Shown one piece after another: positions 13,047 to 24,104 of a stretch of DNA of 64,000 nt (position 1 is its first letter; every line of letters begins with the position of its first letter). The stretch is taken from positions 6,470,347 through 6,534,346 of the forward strand of contig OX345641.1 of the NCBI GenBank assembly GCA_947044365.1. The letters run 5' to 3'. The translations under genes and the position numbers were made by a program. Under the pieces are notes generated by a model. The model was not told the DNA's origin. It made no database searches and worked only from the letters and a program-made list of their open reading frames with translations. Source of the DNA: Petrosia ficiformis. Taxonomy: Eukaryota; Porifera; Demospongiae; Haplosclerida; Petrosiidae.

Positions 13047-13211
13047 TTAATAATCAAACCAAAGATCTTTGGATATTTTCACACATATTAATTTGTCCCC
13101 TTTTCGTTCTGCTATTGGTACAGAACTATGGCAGCATTTGTAGTTTTTGCACCAACTACTTTCTGGTGATGCAGTATTTAGAGTCTTGGTCAAAACACAG
13201 GCTACAATTGA
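13047..13211 (-). CDS. Possible terminal exon of an unknown Cys-containing protein
   Basis: The minus strand is open from an acceptor-like TTGTTCTCTAAG to TAA. About 54 codons include ASPESSWCKNYKCCHS and ERKGDKLICVKISKDLW. Composition looks protein-like, but there is no start codon, no partner exon was found and the family is not recognised. It could equally be a transposon remnant. Confidence 0.25.
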   Translation of the reverse strand, partial: SIVACVLTKTLNTASPESSWCKNYKCCHSSVPIAERKGDKLICVKISKDLWFDY

Positions 13212-14404
13212 GTCAGACTTAGAGAACAATAATCATGAAGGATAATAGTCTGTAGAAACATGTAATAATTATGTTGCACGAGTTTATTACAGAATTATAT
13301 GCAAAGTTCTACCCTCATGTTTCCAACCATAGCAACTCTCAATAAACATAGGAGGAGGGGCTGTGTATCAACATAGTCAGGTTGACAGGTTGACAAGTAA
13401 AAATGTACATATACAGTATATGTCAATAAAAAGTCACCATACAGTACAGTAATTACTCAGTAGTTTTACAACACTAGTTAATTGATGTACTTGTCAATTT
13501 AATTAGTAAGACGGTAATTACTGTACTATACTGTGCTATACTGACAGTAGAACTAGGGTAATTACTGTTACTGTATGGTGACACATATACCAAATTTGTC
13601 CTAATCATGCGTTGTTCTAATTCAGCATCAAAAAGAATTGGTGATGGCAAATAATTTCCATACATGCGTCAATTGTCACGCTGTTCATTTCTAATTCTGT
13701 GTTGAAAAAAATATTCTATTGTTGCGTTCCATTATAAGTAATTAACGCTTCAAGTTTGAAATTATTCCAGTTCGTGGGCGTAATGCGAATGAAATTTAAA
13801 ACTTTTATAAACTATATAGCTGTAAGTATACAATAAACTCATGGAATATAAGAGTAAGTGACACGCACACACTACAAAGAAGACATGTGTTTTGTTAAAA
13901 TAGCACAAAAATGCATTAACAATGTGATAGAGACGCTACTTTTGAATGTTGGCACTGACTCCTACACCTTCGAACACTCACCTTGCTGCTTTCCTGTATG
14001 TAATGATGGATGTTTTGGGTAGCTATGGCATTCTCAGAAGGTTTTCTGTCAAACTATGAGTTAGAAGTCAATCTGTTTTAAAATGAAGAAGTAATATAGG
14101 TGAGTATAGAAGTGGGCGTTGCCAGTGGACTACTACTTCTAATTTTGCGGTGCGTAGTTTCCTTATTTTTCTAATTATGCATCAATTTTTTTTAGTTGTA
14201 TTTCTAATAATGAGTCAGAATGGAATATCTTAACGACGCATGATTAGAACAAATACAGATACGTGTTTTGGAATGTGTTCCTAGCTTTAAAAAGCTCTCC
14301 AAATGCTTTTAATTGGCGTCAGGCACAAGCCCATAAAAATGGCTAAAAAAAGTTGATGGTTTTTCAGCTGCCCTTTGGCCTAAATAATGACTACGGGGGG
14401 AATT

Positions 14405-14817
14405 TTAAAGGGGGTTTCTCCCCATTAGTAGTGTTTCGAAGGGGGAGCATCTCGTTGCCCACACAATTTGCTGTTTCAGTGACCCCGCCCATGCACTCTG
14501 GTAGGTATCTAAGGCATATCCCTTGCTGTAAGACCTGAAATCGTGGGTGTAGCTGGTGCCAACATGCAGTGGGATCATTTTGTTTGCCCAGTTCCAGTCA
14601 AAAGAGGGAGAGCACTGCATTTGATTTAATCCTACGAAGCGCTTGGGGACTTTCGAGTCTCGGTAAGCAAGTTGGTAGAAGTAATACTCCATGTCGAAAA
14701 AGGAGCCAAGTTTGGGGGTAGAGAAAGTGAACGGCGAGCAGAATATATGCAATAGAGCCACCAGTGTGGGAAATGGGAAGAATTTTGAAACAAAAAGCTC
14801 AGTCCTCTAAGGGTTAA
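14405..14817 (-). mobile_element. CCCTTAGAG-ended element fragment with decayed coding sequence
   Basis: On the minus strand the block begins TTAA-CCCTTAGAGGACTGAGC (14817 downward). It runs into an open but ATG-less frame containing YYFYQLAYRDSKVPKRFVGL. A homologous block starts at 52907 on the plus strand (TTAACCCTTAGAGTACTAAGC, then YYFYQLAYRDWKVPNRFVGL). The TTAA plus CCCTT end resembles piggyBac-type termini, which is only a suggestion because no opposite end was found. Confidence 0.45.
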
Positions 14818-14949
14818 TTAATATCATTGATTACTGATGCATATGGCACTCACTTTATTTTAATTATAGTAGTTAACTCTATATGGCAATACAAAAAATT
14901 TCATGTAATTAATTTAGATAAGAAATGAATTCTTCACTTGAAGTGTAAA

Positions 14950-15435
14950 CTGAATATCATGTGTAAATCACCTTCTTTATAGATAAATGAATGTTTATAT
15001 AGCAGATGACCTCCAGCAACAATGATGTGTGCTTTATAAATAAAGTAAGATTGTTGAGGAGATTTTATTATCCCAAGGGAAAATACAAATCATGTGTAAC
15101 TCACCTTCTTTGAATGTTTTAAATGAATGTTTATATAGCAGATGACCTCCAGCAACAATGATGTGTGCTTTATAAATAAAGTAAGATTGTTGAGGAGATT
15201 TTATTATCCCAAGGGAAAATACAAATCATGTGTAACTCACCTTCTTTGAATGTTTATATAGCAGATGACCTCCAGCAACAATGAAGTGTTCTTTATCAAA
15301 ATACAAATCATGTGTAACTCACCTTCTTTGTAGATAAATGAATGTTTATACAGCAGATGACCTCCAGCAACACTGAAGTGTTCTTCAAGTAAGATTGTTG
15401 AGGAGTTTTGATTATCTCAAGTGAAAATACAAATC
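14950..15435 (-). repeat. Four tandem copies of a unit carrying exon-like splice sites
   Basis: Units of roughly 80-140 bp starting near 14950, 15090, 15230 and 15309 share CAGATGACCTCCAGCAACAA. On the minus strand several copies have acceptor-like TTTATAAAG, an open stretch reading HIIVAGGHLLYKHSKK and a consensus donor AAG|GTGAGT. A single related copy sits at about 20160-20200 in the opposite orientation. It may be a tandemly duplicated exon or a repeat with fortuitous splice sites. Confidence 0.6.
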
Positions 15436-16034
15436 ACAGTTCACCCTGTTTGCTAATGCCATTTGTTACAGAACCTCTTGAGGTACTAGATATGATGACT
15501 TTATTTTCATTACATAACATATTATTCTGTAACAATGTATTGTGAATTTGGGATACACTGTGCTGATGAGACCCAATAGGTCGAAACAGTCTGTATACAT
15601 GTATATTCAGATTGTCCACAGTTGCCCTTACAAGAAATAATTAATTCTCTTCAATTCCACTGTCAATTCAACAACAACAGTCACTTCAAACCGGGATGTA
15701 GGAGTCAGTTTGTCCGGCATGTACAGTTTTATATTATTTATACTAAATGCACAGCAACATGACATTACAAAAGAATCCCGTGAGTAAATAATGCTTGTAA
15801 TGGACTCAGTACATTCTAAAGTCCTTTCAGTCAGACACTGTTGGTTTCATGTATTTCCTGAATAAAAAAAAAAAAAGCTACTAGGTCTCCTGCTCGTGAG
15901 CTCGAGGAAGCCAAAACTAAGTGGTTTGAACAACTTTGTTTATCAGATGCAACAAATTGTTGCACTAAGTTGTAATCCATGTTTGCTTCTTGTAACCAAG
16001 ACGACAATGATCGGTGACCTTTGACCTCATAAAT

Positions 16035-16045
16035 TATATAAAAGG
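16035..16045 (+). promoter_or_regulatory. TATA box of the PD-(D/E)XK-type gene
   Basis: TATATAAAAGG is a strong TATA match. It lies just upstream of the CTGTAACGCCGGCCCCCTTAGC block that starts the repeated leader units. Transcription would start around 16065. Only the first unit has the TATA box; the later tandem copies lack it. Confidence 0.5.
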
Positions 16046-16064
16046 CTGTAACGCCGGCCCCCTT

Positions 16065-16324
16065 AGCTAATAGCTACTGTCGTTTCCAGTAATCTTGCAA
16101 CTGCGCTCTCAAACCGGAGATGACGTAATTATACTTACAATAGTAAACATCACAGCAAACACCACATGATGAGAGTAAATTGATTGGCTAAATGTTATAC
16201 CACACCCATTCCCGCTTTCACATTTTTTGTTGCAAGATTGATGCAAATGACAGTAGCTAAGTTGGTAACTAGCTAACCTCGATTATTATCTAATAGTTGC
16301 TACAGACCAGAATTCATCTTTTTG
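16065..16324 (+). other. Predicted non-coding 5' exon
   Basis: Sequence from the expected start site to a strong donor, TTTTTG|GTAAGTTAC. It would splice to acceptor CATTCTAG at 17409, just upstream of the long ORF. The end of this exon and its donor are repeated at 16502 and 16685, so alternative leaders are possible. No long ORF inside. Confidence 0.4.
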
Positions 16325-16750
16325 GTAAGTTACTTGTACGTTTTGATGGTTGCAGTGTTGAATTTCTATATGTATGCGTATGACTCTCTCTCTCTCTCTG
16401 TAACGCCGGCCCCCTTAGCTAATAGCTAAGTCGGTAACTAGCTATCCTCTTAGAGATCGGTTATTATCTAATAGTTGCTACAGACCAGAATTCATCTTTT
16501 TGGTAAGTTACTTGTACGTTTTGATGGTTGCAGTGTTGAATTTCTATAATTTACTCATGTATGCGTATGACTCTCTCTCTCTGTAACGCCGGCCCCCTTA
16601 GCTAATAGCTAAGTCGGTAACTAGCTAACCTCTTAGAGATCGGTTATTATCTAATAGTTGCTACAGACCAGAATTCATCTTTTTGGTAAGTTACTTGTAC
16701 GTTTTGATGGTTGCAGTGTTGAATTTCTATAATTTACTCATGTATGCGTA

Positions 16751-16799
<49 letters not shown>

Positions 16800-16800
16800 G
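16249..16800 (+). repeat. Tandem leader repeat (about 180-bp unit, three copies)
   Basis: Copies at 16249-16399, 16400-16581 and 16582-16800 run from AGCTAAGT(C/T)GGTAACTAGC through the donor TTTTTG|GTAAGT to a variable (TC)n run and, in the second and third copies, start with GTAACGCCGGCCCCCTTAGC. Near identity points to recent expansion, probably by slippage or unequal exchange at the (TC)n tracts. Confidence 0.85.
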
Positions 16801-16815
16801 TAACACCGGCCCCCT

Positions 16816-17161
16816 TAAAGTTATAAAACTGACTGGAATCAAAATATTTGTACCTTCAACAAAATTAATAGTTGGAGAAGAGGTAAATATACATGTATAC
16901 ACATACATGTAATGTTGTATGTAATCTCTATATTTGTGTGTGTATGTAGATTGACGTACATATGTTACTCTCTCTCTCTCTCTCCCTCTCATTCTAGTGG
17001 TATTGTGAATGTTAAAGTTATAAAACTGACTGGAATCAAAATATTTGTACCTTCAACAAAATTAATAGTTGGAGAAGAGGTAAATATACATGTATATACA
17101 TACATGTAATGTTGTATGTAATCTCTATATTTGTGTGTGTATGTAGATTGATGTACATATG

Positions 17162-17206
<45 letters not shown>

Positions 17207-17409
17207 CTAGTGGTATTGTGAATGTTAAAGTTATAAAACTGACTAGAATCAAAATATTTGTACCTTCAACAACATTAATAGTTGGAGAAGAGGTAAATAT
17301 ACATGTATACACATACATGTAATGTTGTATGTAATCTCTATATTTGTGTGTGTATGTAGATTGATGTACATATGTTCCTCTCTCTCTCTCTCTCTCTCTC
17401 TCATTCTAG
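16816..17409 (+). repeat. Tandem copies of an 82-nt exon-like unit in the intron
   Basis: Two complete units (16998-17079 and 17211-17292) sit between CATTCTAG acceptors and GAG|GTAAATA donors. A third, 5'-truncated copy ends at 16882. The unit encodes GIVNVKVIKLTGIKIF then VPSTKLIVGEE, which resembles the first strands of an Ig-like domain (weak, by eye). Incoming phase 2 and outgoing phase 0 mean that inclusion would not be frame-neutral. The acceptor plus first 10 nt (TGGTATTGTG) recur at 17410, where the sequence switches to the nuclease-like ORF. Confidence 0.7.
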
Positions 17410-17526
17410 TGGTATTGTGATTTGGTGATAGGAATCGAATCGCCCATCACTAGATATTACCCATCTGAGGCCGTCTCTCTCTCTGAAGCTAAAGATATTT
17501 TTTTCCCCGTCTTCTATTCATTCAAC

Positions 17527-18546
17527 ATGACCACTATTCCACCTCTACCACCAGCAACAAGGCCAACAACAGAAGAGCTAGCGAACCTTTATCCAGAAAT
17601 ATACAAAGGAAATAGAATTACATGTGACTCTAGGGAGCCTGATTTTGACCGTGTTGAGTATATAAATTTAGCTCAATCTGAAGTTCGTTTAAATTTTGTA
17701 TATGAGCCTGTAGGGAAATACTATTGCGACTTGATTAGAGGAAGACTATATTTAAACAGCAATATCATCCTTAAAAAGGATCTCACTTCAACTGAGGCAG
17801 GCAAATTAAAATTGCTGAGGGCCTGCTTACCAGCAAAACTGCTGCAAAGCAACTATTCACCTGTGGTTGTACCAGAAAGACCGGAGCGTGTGCCAGGAAA
17901 TGGAAATAAAGATTCCGATGATGATGTAGAATACACTGACAGAGCGGTTATTAATCCTTTTAACAGTTTGGATTTTGATTATTTTCAAAGAAGGCTAAAA
18001 TCCCTATATTATCGGTATCATGGTGCTAAGAGAGCATCTTTTCAAAGCGCACAGGGGAAATTTTTTTTCACCCTATTTACTGCAATCCTGGCTTTAGATC
18101 ATGTGGAGATGGATTTTTTACATAGCACCAACCCGTCAGGGGATTCCCAACCTGGTGCGTTTGAGGTATCATGGATCCTAAACATCCCTACAACAAGGAG
18201 TAACACTCAGGAGTCACAACGGAGTGAAAGACAACAGTTAAGAGTAGCCGACTTTGTTGCATGGGATTTTGAACGAAATATTTACACAATAGTCGGAGAA
18301 ATAAAAAGCGACGACAGAGCACCTGTGTTTTTCCAGAGTTTGGAACAAATGTTAGGTTTATTTAAGAAACAACAGAAAGTAATGCTTGGACTACTTTGTC
18401 AACCGTCCTTTGTCACCCCGGTGATTGTAAGACAAACAGACTCTCATATAATAGTTACCCCACTCCAAAAATTAGACTTCACTAATAATATTTCAAACAT
18501 GATCGAATTAACAGAATTACTCATAAGTTTTATCAACTTTAAGTGA
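17527..18546 (+). CDS. PD-(D/E)XK nuclease-like protein, single coding exon
   Basis: Counted from the first ATG the ORF has 339 codons. The frame stays open upstream to the acceptor at 17409 but contains no ATG there. The C-terminal third carries the spacing of a restriction-endonuclease-like core: ADFVAWDFERNIYTIVGEIK, where the Asp of ADF and the Glu and Lys of GEIK fit the D...ExK triad, followed by a helix with Q (FQSLEQMLGLF). Upstream residues 155-205 are predicted to be alpha/beta, and residues 110-130 are acidic and low-complexity (DSDDDVEY). There is no signal peptide or membrane segment. I cannot assign the family; it could act on nucleic acid or be a domesticated mobile-element nuclease. 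The coding part has no intron, but a 5' leader is probably spliced on. Confidence 0.75.
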   Translation: MTTIPPLPPATRPTTEELANLYPEIYKGNRITCDSREPDFDRVEYINLAQSEVRLNFVYEPVGKYYCDLIRGRLYLNSNIILKKDLTSTEAGKLKLLRACLPAKLLQSNYSPVVVPERPERVPGNGNKDSDDDVEYTDRAVINPFNSLDFDYFQRRLKSLYYRYHGAKRASFQSAQGKFFFTLFTAILALDHVEMDFLHSTNPSGDSQPGAFEVSWILNIPTTRSNTQESQRSERQQLRVADFVAWDFERNIYTIVGEIKSDDRAPVFFQSLEQMLGLFKKQQKVMLGLLCQPSFVTPVIVRQTDSHIIVTPLQKLDFTNNISNMIELTELLISFINFK

Positions 18547-19600
18547 CACAAATTTGCTATGGTTTCAGTTTCTCTTCAGCTGATGGTATTTTGATTCAGT
18601 CTTTGCAAATATAATTGTTTTCCTGATTAATATATAGAATTCTCTTCTAATTTTGATATTATTTTGATTCAGTCTTTGCAAATAGAATTCTCTTCTAATT
18701 TTGATATTATAAAAGAAGTAAAAAGAATGTAATTATGTCTTGTACAGAATACAATTTGGATAGCATGTGAAATCACCATTTGATATAGATCTAATATTGA
18801 CATAATTATAAGTGCATAAATTATTGATATTAAATTAATATAAATTATGTATGAATATTATCACTTTCAACAAAAAGTCACATACAGCATAGTATAGATA
18901 AACGTGTATAACTGTGATTAGCTGGGGATGAGACTTATGTCCCACTGCAGTTTGTGGATCTTCAAGCACATAGGACTATGATCAGGATGTGTTTCACTCT
19001 GTAGGAGGGGAAATGTGTGTTATTCACATTCAGAATCAAAATGTGACAACTTTATAATTATGTACTATGGTACTATAGTGCATGCAGGGTTGGGGGTAAA
19101 GCACTTCCAAGGAGCTTAATTCTAAACAGAAGCACAGTCATATGCACTTTTGTCTTTTATTTATACTGGTACTTGTACAATTATTTGACATGTTATAAAC
19201 TTTTAAGTTAAACAAAATTGTAAATTTTTGTTCACATAAGGTGGTATACACAACTGGAAAGAACAGGTTCAAGTACACCAATGTGCAATGGGAGGACTTT
19301 TGGGCATGTTGATCATCACTACAAAGCAATCAATCATAAGGATACATTTTCTCTTGTTTAGTGCTACAACTACAAATGATATGGCTAGTTCAATCAAACA
19401 CACTGGTTAACATGATAGCCTCTGATCAATTGTTTGAATCATTCACAGCAAAATAATTATATTGAAGATGTGGCATGTTAAATACATGTTACATGTCATA
19501 AATAATGGCAGGTAATTTGCAGATTGGGAATTTGGAATCTATTCCATACCGAAACAATTGTATATAAATTATACATAAACAGAAATAAACAATAAATGTA
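18547..19600. other. Downstream region with a short direct repeat and a dispersed-repeat copy
   Basis: TATTTTGATTCAGTCTTTGCAAATA is duplicated at about 18587-18612 and 18658-18683. At 19240-19315 lies a partial copy of the repeat best seen at 35820-35990 and 37380-37575. No coding exon seen. Confidence 0.5.
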
Positions 19601-19601
19601 C

Positions 19602-19731
19602 CTATGGCTGTTTGCAAGTAATCCACAACAGGTTGTTTTCCATTACTTCTAGCCTTGCTTAATGGGGTATCACCATCATCATCCATACAGTGTGGATCAA
19701 ACTGATGAGCTCTTTTACTACAGGCAACCAT
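19602..19731 (-). CDS. Ankyrin-repeat exon
   Basis: Minus-strand exon between acceptor ATATCATAG and donor CATAG|GTACATT, 130 nt, phase 0 in and phase 1 out. The peptide contains DDGDTPLSKARSNGKQPVVD followed by YLQTA. This matches the ankyrin consensus (DxxGxTPLxxAxxxGxxxVVxxLL), with Ser where His is usual after TPL. Neighbouring repeats must be in other exons; none could be placed confidently in this window. Death-domain proteins often carry ankyrin repeats, but a link to the nearby modular genes is only inferred. Confidence 0.55.
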
Positions 19732-19915
19732 CTATGATATGCAGCACAATAAATTCTTACTCCTCACTGAACAGGGATCTTTAACTTTCTTCAGTAATTT
19801 AAGGGCAAACAGTGCAACCACATATAAAATTTTTTGTTACATACATATATTATACTGACACCACAAAACGACCAATTGCTTTAACCCCACTTGTTAATGC
19901 ACACAGAGTAGCAAA

Positions 19916-19918
<3 letters not shown>

Positions 19919-19950
<32 letters not shown>
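19919..19950. repeat. (AT)n microsatellite
   Basis: Uninterrupted TA dinucleotide run. Confidence 0.9.
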
Positions 19951-19955
<5 letters not shown>

Positions 19956-20524
19956 CAACTTTTTTCTGTTAAAATTTGATATACAAGTAATCTGTCAGGA
20001 GTGCATGATGGAAAAAAGTAAGAGAGAAGGAATTGTATTACTATTACTGGCTGGTGTTGCATTCTTGGGGGAAACACTGATCTAGTGAAGGTACATGTGT
20101 ATGGGCTGGCATTAGCAAACACTGTTTGCATGTTAAGATCAACTCTGAGGTCTTAAGAAGTGTTACTGGAGGTCATCTGCTATATAAACATTTAATTTAT
20201 CTACATACTTAATAATACACATTTACACATGATACTTCAACATTACATTTCAGATGAAGAATTTCAATAAACACATTTCCTATTTAAAATTGTCTACATA
20301 AAGCTTCACAATTAGAAGAAGTAATTATTATACTATACACACTAGTGAATTTTACAAAATTCTATTCTTATATAGAGTTAGCTATATCCTATTAAATATA
20401 ATTATCATTAATCATATGCATCAGTAATCATTAATAATAAGGCAGAACTACATGTACATAACTACAAACAACATGTTGATCTTAACATGCAAACAAGTGC
20501 CTAATTAGTTGAACATGTAATTAG

Positions 20525-21318
20525 GTAAGGAGGTATTATTGCAGCTAGGAGGTAATATTGCAGGTAGGAGGTATTATTGCAGCTAGGAGGTAATATTGCA
20601 GCTTGGCGGTATTATTGCAGCTACATGGTTGTAGGAGGTAATATTGCATCTAGAAGGTAATATTGCAGCTAGGAGGTAATATTGCATCTAGGAGGTAATA
20701 TTGCAGCTTGGAGGTAATATTGCAGCTAGGAGGTATTATTGCAGCTAGGAGGTAATATTGCAGCTAGGAGGTAATATTGCGGTAATATTGCAGCTAGGAG
20801 GTAATATTGCAGCTTGGCAGCATCTAGGAGGTAATATTGCATCTAGGAGGTAATATTGCAGGTAGGAGGTATTATTGCAGCTAGGAGGTAATATTGCATC
20901 TAGGAGGTAATATTACAGCTAGGAGGTAATATTGCAGCTAGGAGGTATTATTGCAGCTAGGAGGTAATATTGCAGCTTGGCGGTATTATTGCAGCTACAT
21001 GGTTGTAGGAGGTAATATTGCATCTAGAAGGTAATATTGCAGCTAGGAGGTAATATTGCATCTAGGAGGTAATATTGCAGCTTGGAGGTAATATTGCATC
21101 TAGGAGGTAATATTGCAGCTAGGAGGTAATATTGCGGTAATATTGCAGCTAGGAGGTAATATTGCAGCTTGGCAGCATCTAGGAGGTAATATTGCATCTA
21201 GGAGGTAATATTGCAGGTAGGAGGTATTATTATTGCAGCTAGGAGGTAATATTGCATCTAGGAGGTAATATTGCAGCTAGGAGGTAATATTGCGGAAATA
21301 TTGCATCTAGGAGGTAAT
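20525..21318. repeat. 19-bp minisatellite, array A
   Basis: About 40 head-to-tail units of GGAGGTAATATTGCATCTA or ...GCAGCTA with minor variants, including a higher-order pattern in which 20750-20870 resembles 21105-21220. Two other arrays of the same unit lie at 34500-35110 and 43239-44313. Spacers are not unique, so this is not a CRISPR array. Confidence 0.95.
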
Positions 21319-21475
21319 AGTCCTGCAAAAAAAAACAACACATATTACAAATATGAATGCATGTATGCAAGTGTACATGTACAATAACACGTACATTGTG
21401 TGTAAGTACACATGAAATACATGTATAGACATAAAATACATGTACTAACAGTGAGCCAGCCATCAGTATATGATC

Positions 21476-21736
21476 TAGTCTAGCGTAGCCAGATGCCTAC
21501 TACAAAGGAAGGATCAGGTCAACCCACTGAGAGTTTAGCCAGATTTTTGGCTATTTTAGTGGGCAACAAACTGCTAATAATATTCATAATCAAAATAAGT
21601 GTATTCATAACTATACTTAGCCAGCTGTATGAATTCAATTACCAGTTTGCCAGATACACTCTCTAGACGAATGATAGTACAGTCAGTTGACCAGACCCTT
21701 CCTTCGTAGTAGATTGGGTCTGGCTACACAAGACTA
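21476..21736. mobile_element. TIR MITE, TAGTCT..GTAGCCAGA family, full copy
   Basis: The left end TAGTCTAGCGTAGCCAGATG and right end (reverse complement TAGTCTTGTGTAGCCAGACC) form imperfect inverted repeats of about 40 bp that continue to TACTAC(A/G)AAGGAAGG. Other copies are at 33733-33955 (right end lost), 41708-41990 (full), 42541-42695 (internal piece) and 44567-44762 (shortened). Copies 21476 and 41708 also share flanks, so they moved by segmental duplication. Confidence 0.8.
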
Positions 21737-21816
21737 TATATAATCCATATTCTAATCGTATATATATATAAGCACTATATTATTAGTATATCAACCGACA
21801 AGGTGATGTTACTTAC

Positions 21817-22401
21817 TAGTCTCGTCCCCAGCCGCCCACGCCCTTAACGAGCGAGAGGGCATCTGGCACACTAAGTCAACTTTCTTGGAAGTATGGCAGG
21901 AAATTGATGGCAAGTTATACGTGTGACGTACCTAAACGCAGCATGGCTGCAGATGTTAGTTCGGCGATAATGCAGTCTTTCCAGCACCTTGGGTACTTAC
22001 CTACTGAAGATCAGTTTACTAAGTGCTAAACAACACTAACCTGGACACAAGCTCTTGCATAGCTTTAACACTTGAAGTGGCTTCCACTTGAAGTGGCATT
22101 TTCTAGCTTCCTGTAGCATGGCTTACAAACATGGCATGTACCAAGGCTACAGGGATCGAGTACACAAACAAACTCTCTTATTCCATTTTCACTACTTCCC
22201 ACATTTCTCCATTCTTTAGCACTCTACGATCACAAATTAAACAGTTATTCGCCATGTTAAAGTCAACATCACACATTACGTAACAGAATACTGTGATTAG
22301 ATTGGAGAGACAGATTTTGTTCTCTAGTTCCAAGAGGGTTGACTCAGTGTGCCAGACGCCCTCTCGCTCATTAAGGGCGTGGGTGGCTGGGGACGAGACT
22401 A
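21817..22401. mobile_element. MULE-like non-autonomous element with 75-bp TIRs and 9-bp target duplication
   Basis: Inverted ends TAGTCTCGTCCCCAGCC ... GGCTGGGGACGAGACTA extend about 75 bp with few mismatches. The element is flanked on both sides by the perfect direct repeat GTTACTTAC (21808-21816 and 22402-22410). Long TIRs and a 9-bp duplication fit Mutator-like elements; an 8-bp reading (hAT or P type) cannot be excluded. There is no transposase, and the interior holds gene-like sequence. Confidence 0.85.
22065..22255 (-). pseudogene. Captured zinc-ribbon-like gene fragment, frameshifted
   Basis: Inside the MULE-like element, minus strand: ATG then MANNCLICDRRVLKNGEMWE, a stop after 25 codons, and in the next frame FVCVLDPCSLGTCHVCKPCY. 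The CxxC...CxxC spacing suggests a treble-clef or zinc-ribbon module broken by a one-base frameshift. A consensus donor TAG|GTAAGTACC lies downstream at 22006. On the opposite strand 21943-22029 is an open 28-codon frame starting MAADVSSAIMQSF. This looks like host sequence carried by the element. Confidence 0.5.
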
Positions 22402-22689
22402 GTTACTTACATGCAGGGATTCATACAGAAAAGACCTGTGTTGGGACAAGACAACACAGGTAAGAAATTTCAGGACTCATTGAGTCCTCTCAAAAATTTT
22501 TGAAAACACAAGACGGGCACGCCTATTTCTAATACATCACTCAACCCATCCATGACTTTTATAGTCAAGGCTATGTGGGGTTATTGTGGGTTTGCTTAAT
22601 TAAATTCATAGCAGGATGTTGTACTTATGAAGCATGAGCTCAATTCTTAAAGGATAAAATAAGGGTGTTGTTGTACATACAGGTGAAGG

Positions 22690-23340
22690 TATTGGGAGTA
22701 CATATATGTACATGTACATGTACACGTACACGTACATAATAAATATACACATACATTGTACATCTCGTCTTTCAAACCGAAACTTGTAATTCCAGTAATT
22801 CCGGTAAGGGGTACTGTTTGAAATTGTACATGTCCACAGTTTTAACATGTTACATGTCAAAACAGTTTGAACATGTACATGTACAATGTATATATATAGT
22901 GCTGTTAGTTGTAGTGACTGTAGCCCTAGTGTTGTACTGTGGTATAGGCCAGTTTATCGTAAGGTGAAGTATGTAAGGAATGTTTATTGAATGGGATATT
23001 CTGTGTTACATCACACTCGGAGTTCATTTCAGTCGCCATAATAAGAAGCTCTTTGGGCCATATGAGCTTATCAAAAACACTGATATATATATAATATACA
23101 TAGTATGATGGTAACATCATTCCTTTGATGTGGTGAGTCCTATATATTGTATATGGACCTTCCATGTGTACACTATGCAGGAGATGTCACCATCATACAA
23201 TATATTGTATATAGTATGCTATAATAGGTCCTATATACTGAATATAGGACTAAAACTACTTCGGCTCACAGGCTTGGGCTATATCACATCCTTGGACACA
23301 AACTCAGGTCCTATATTTTATATATAGGACTACATGTATT
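22690..23340. repeat. TACATGTA-rich tract and a dispersed element also found at 59500-59740
   Basis: 23090-23335 matches 59500-59745 in reverse orientation, sharing TGATGTGGTGAG, ATGATGGTAACATC and GGTCCTATATTTT. The ends are palindromic (CCTATAT...ATATAGG), suggesting a foldback-type element. 22700-22740 and 22860-22890 are TACATGTAC runs. Confidence 0.6.
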
Positions 23341-23818
23341 AGCAAACTATAATTACATTATACATATATAATTATACTATAATTATATACGTGTATTTAG
23401 TATAACAATATTGACCACTTTTAGTTATGATATACATGTAGTATGTCTAGTTTCTCACACTTTTAGTTATAGTTATAAATATATAGTCTAACTGACCCTA
23501 GCTTTCTAGCTATTAATTAATACTTGTAATTTTCATGATGTGTTGAATTGTTAAATGTTGCTATATACATTTATATCACCTTTTAGCATGTTCAAAGTTA
23601 TTGTGCAATCTATATGTTTAAACTGTTCCTTTATATGTAAACTATATATTTCTCCAAACCCTCCTTTTAATTTAATAAAAGGGCATGTAAGTTATGTCAA
23701 AACCAAAAAAGCACAGAAACAAGATTGGAGATTGTACATTATCAACTAACCACTTCATACTTACGTACATACACATGTAAGTATAAATATATAATTTATA
23801 ATTATTTATTACCATCTA

Positions 23819-23835
23819 ATGTATGTATGTATGTA

Positions 23836-23866
<31 letters not shown>

Positions 23867-23942
23867 ATGTGTGTATGTGTGTATGTATGTATGTATGTAT
23901 GTATGTATGTATGTATGTATGTATGTATGTATGTATGTATAG
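23819..23942. repeat. (ATGT)n/(GT)n microsatellite
   Basis: Tetranucleotide run in a block (23800-24045) also present at 28030-28293. The ORFs through it are artefacts. Confidence 0.95.
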
Positions 23943-24104
23943 GTGTAGGAATAGGCTATAGCACATGTATATAATTATAATTATGTACATGTAGTACATA
24001 ATATAGAGTGAACAGTATAAAAGGTGATGACAATACCGGGAATGGAATATCAATTCAGCTTAGGTCTTCCAATGGGTTATTTTATCTTTGAACATAGCAA
24101 ACAT

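Noticed and set aside
17422..17526. 35 extra N-terminal residues of the nuclease-like ORF
   Set aside because: The upstream start is TTG, not ATG; the region is better explained as 5' untranslated exon.
20525..21318. CRISPR-like array
   Set aside because: Units are contiguous 19-mers without unique spacers, and the host is a eukaryote.
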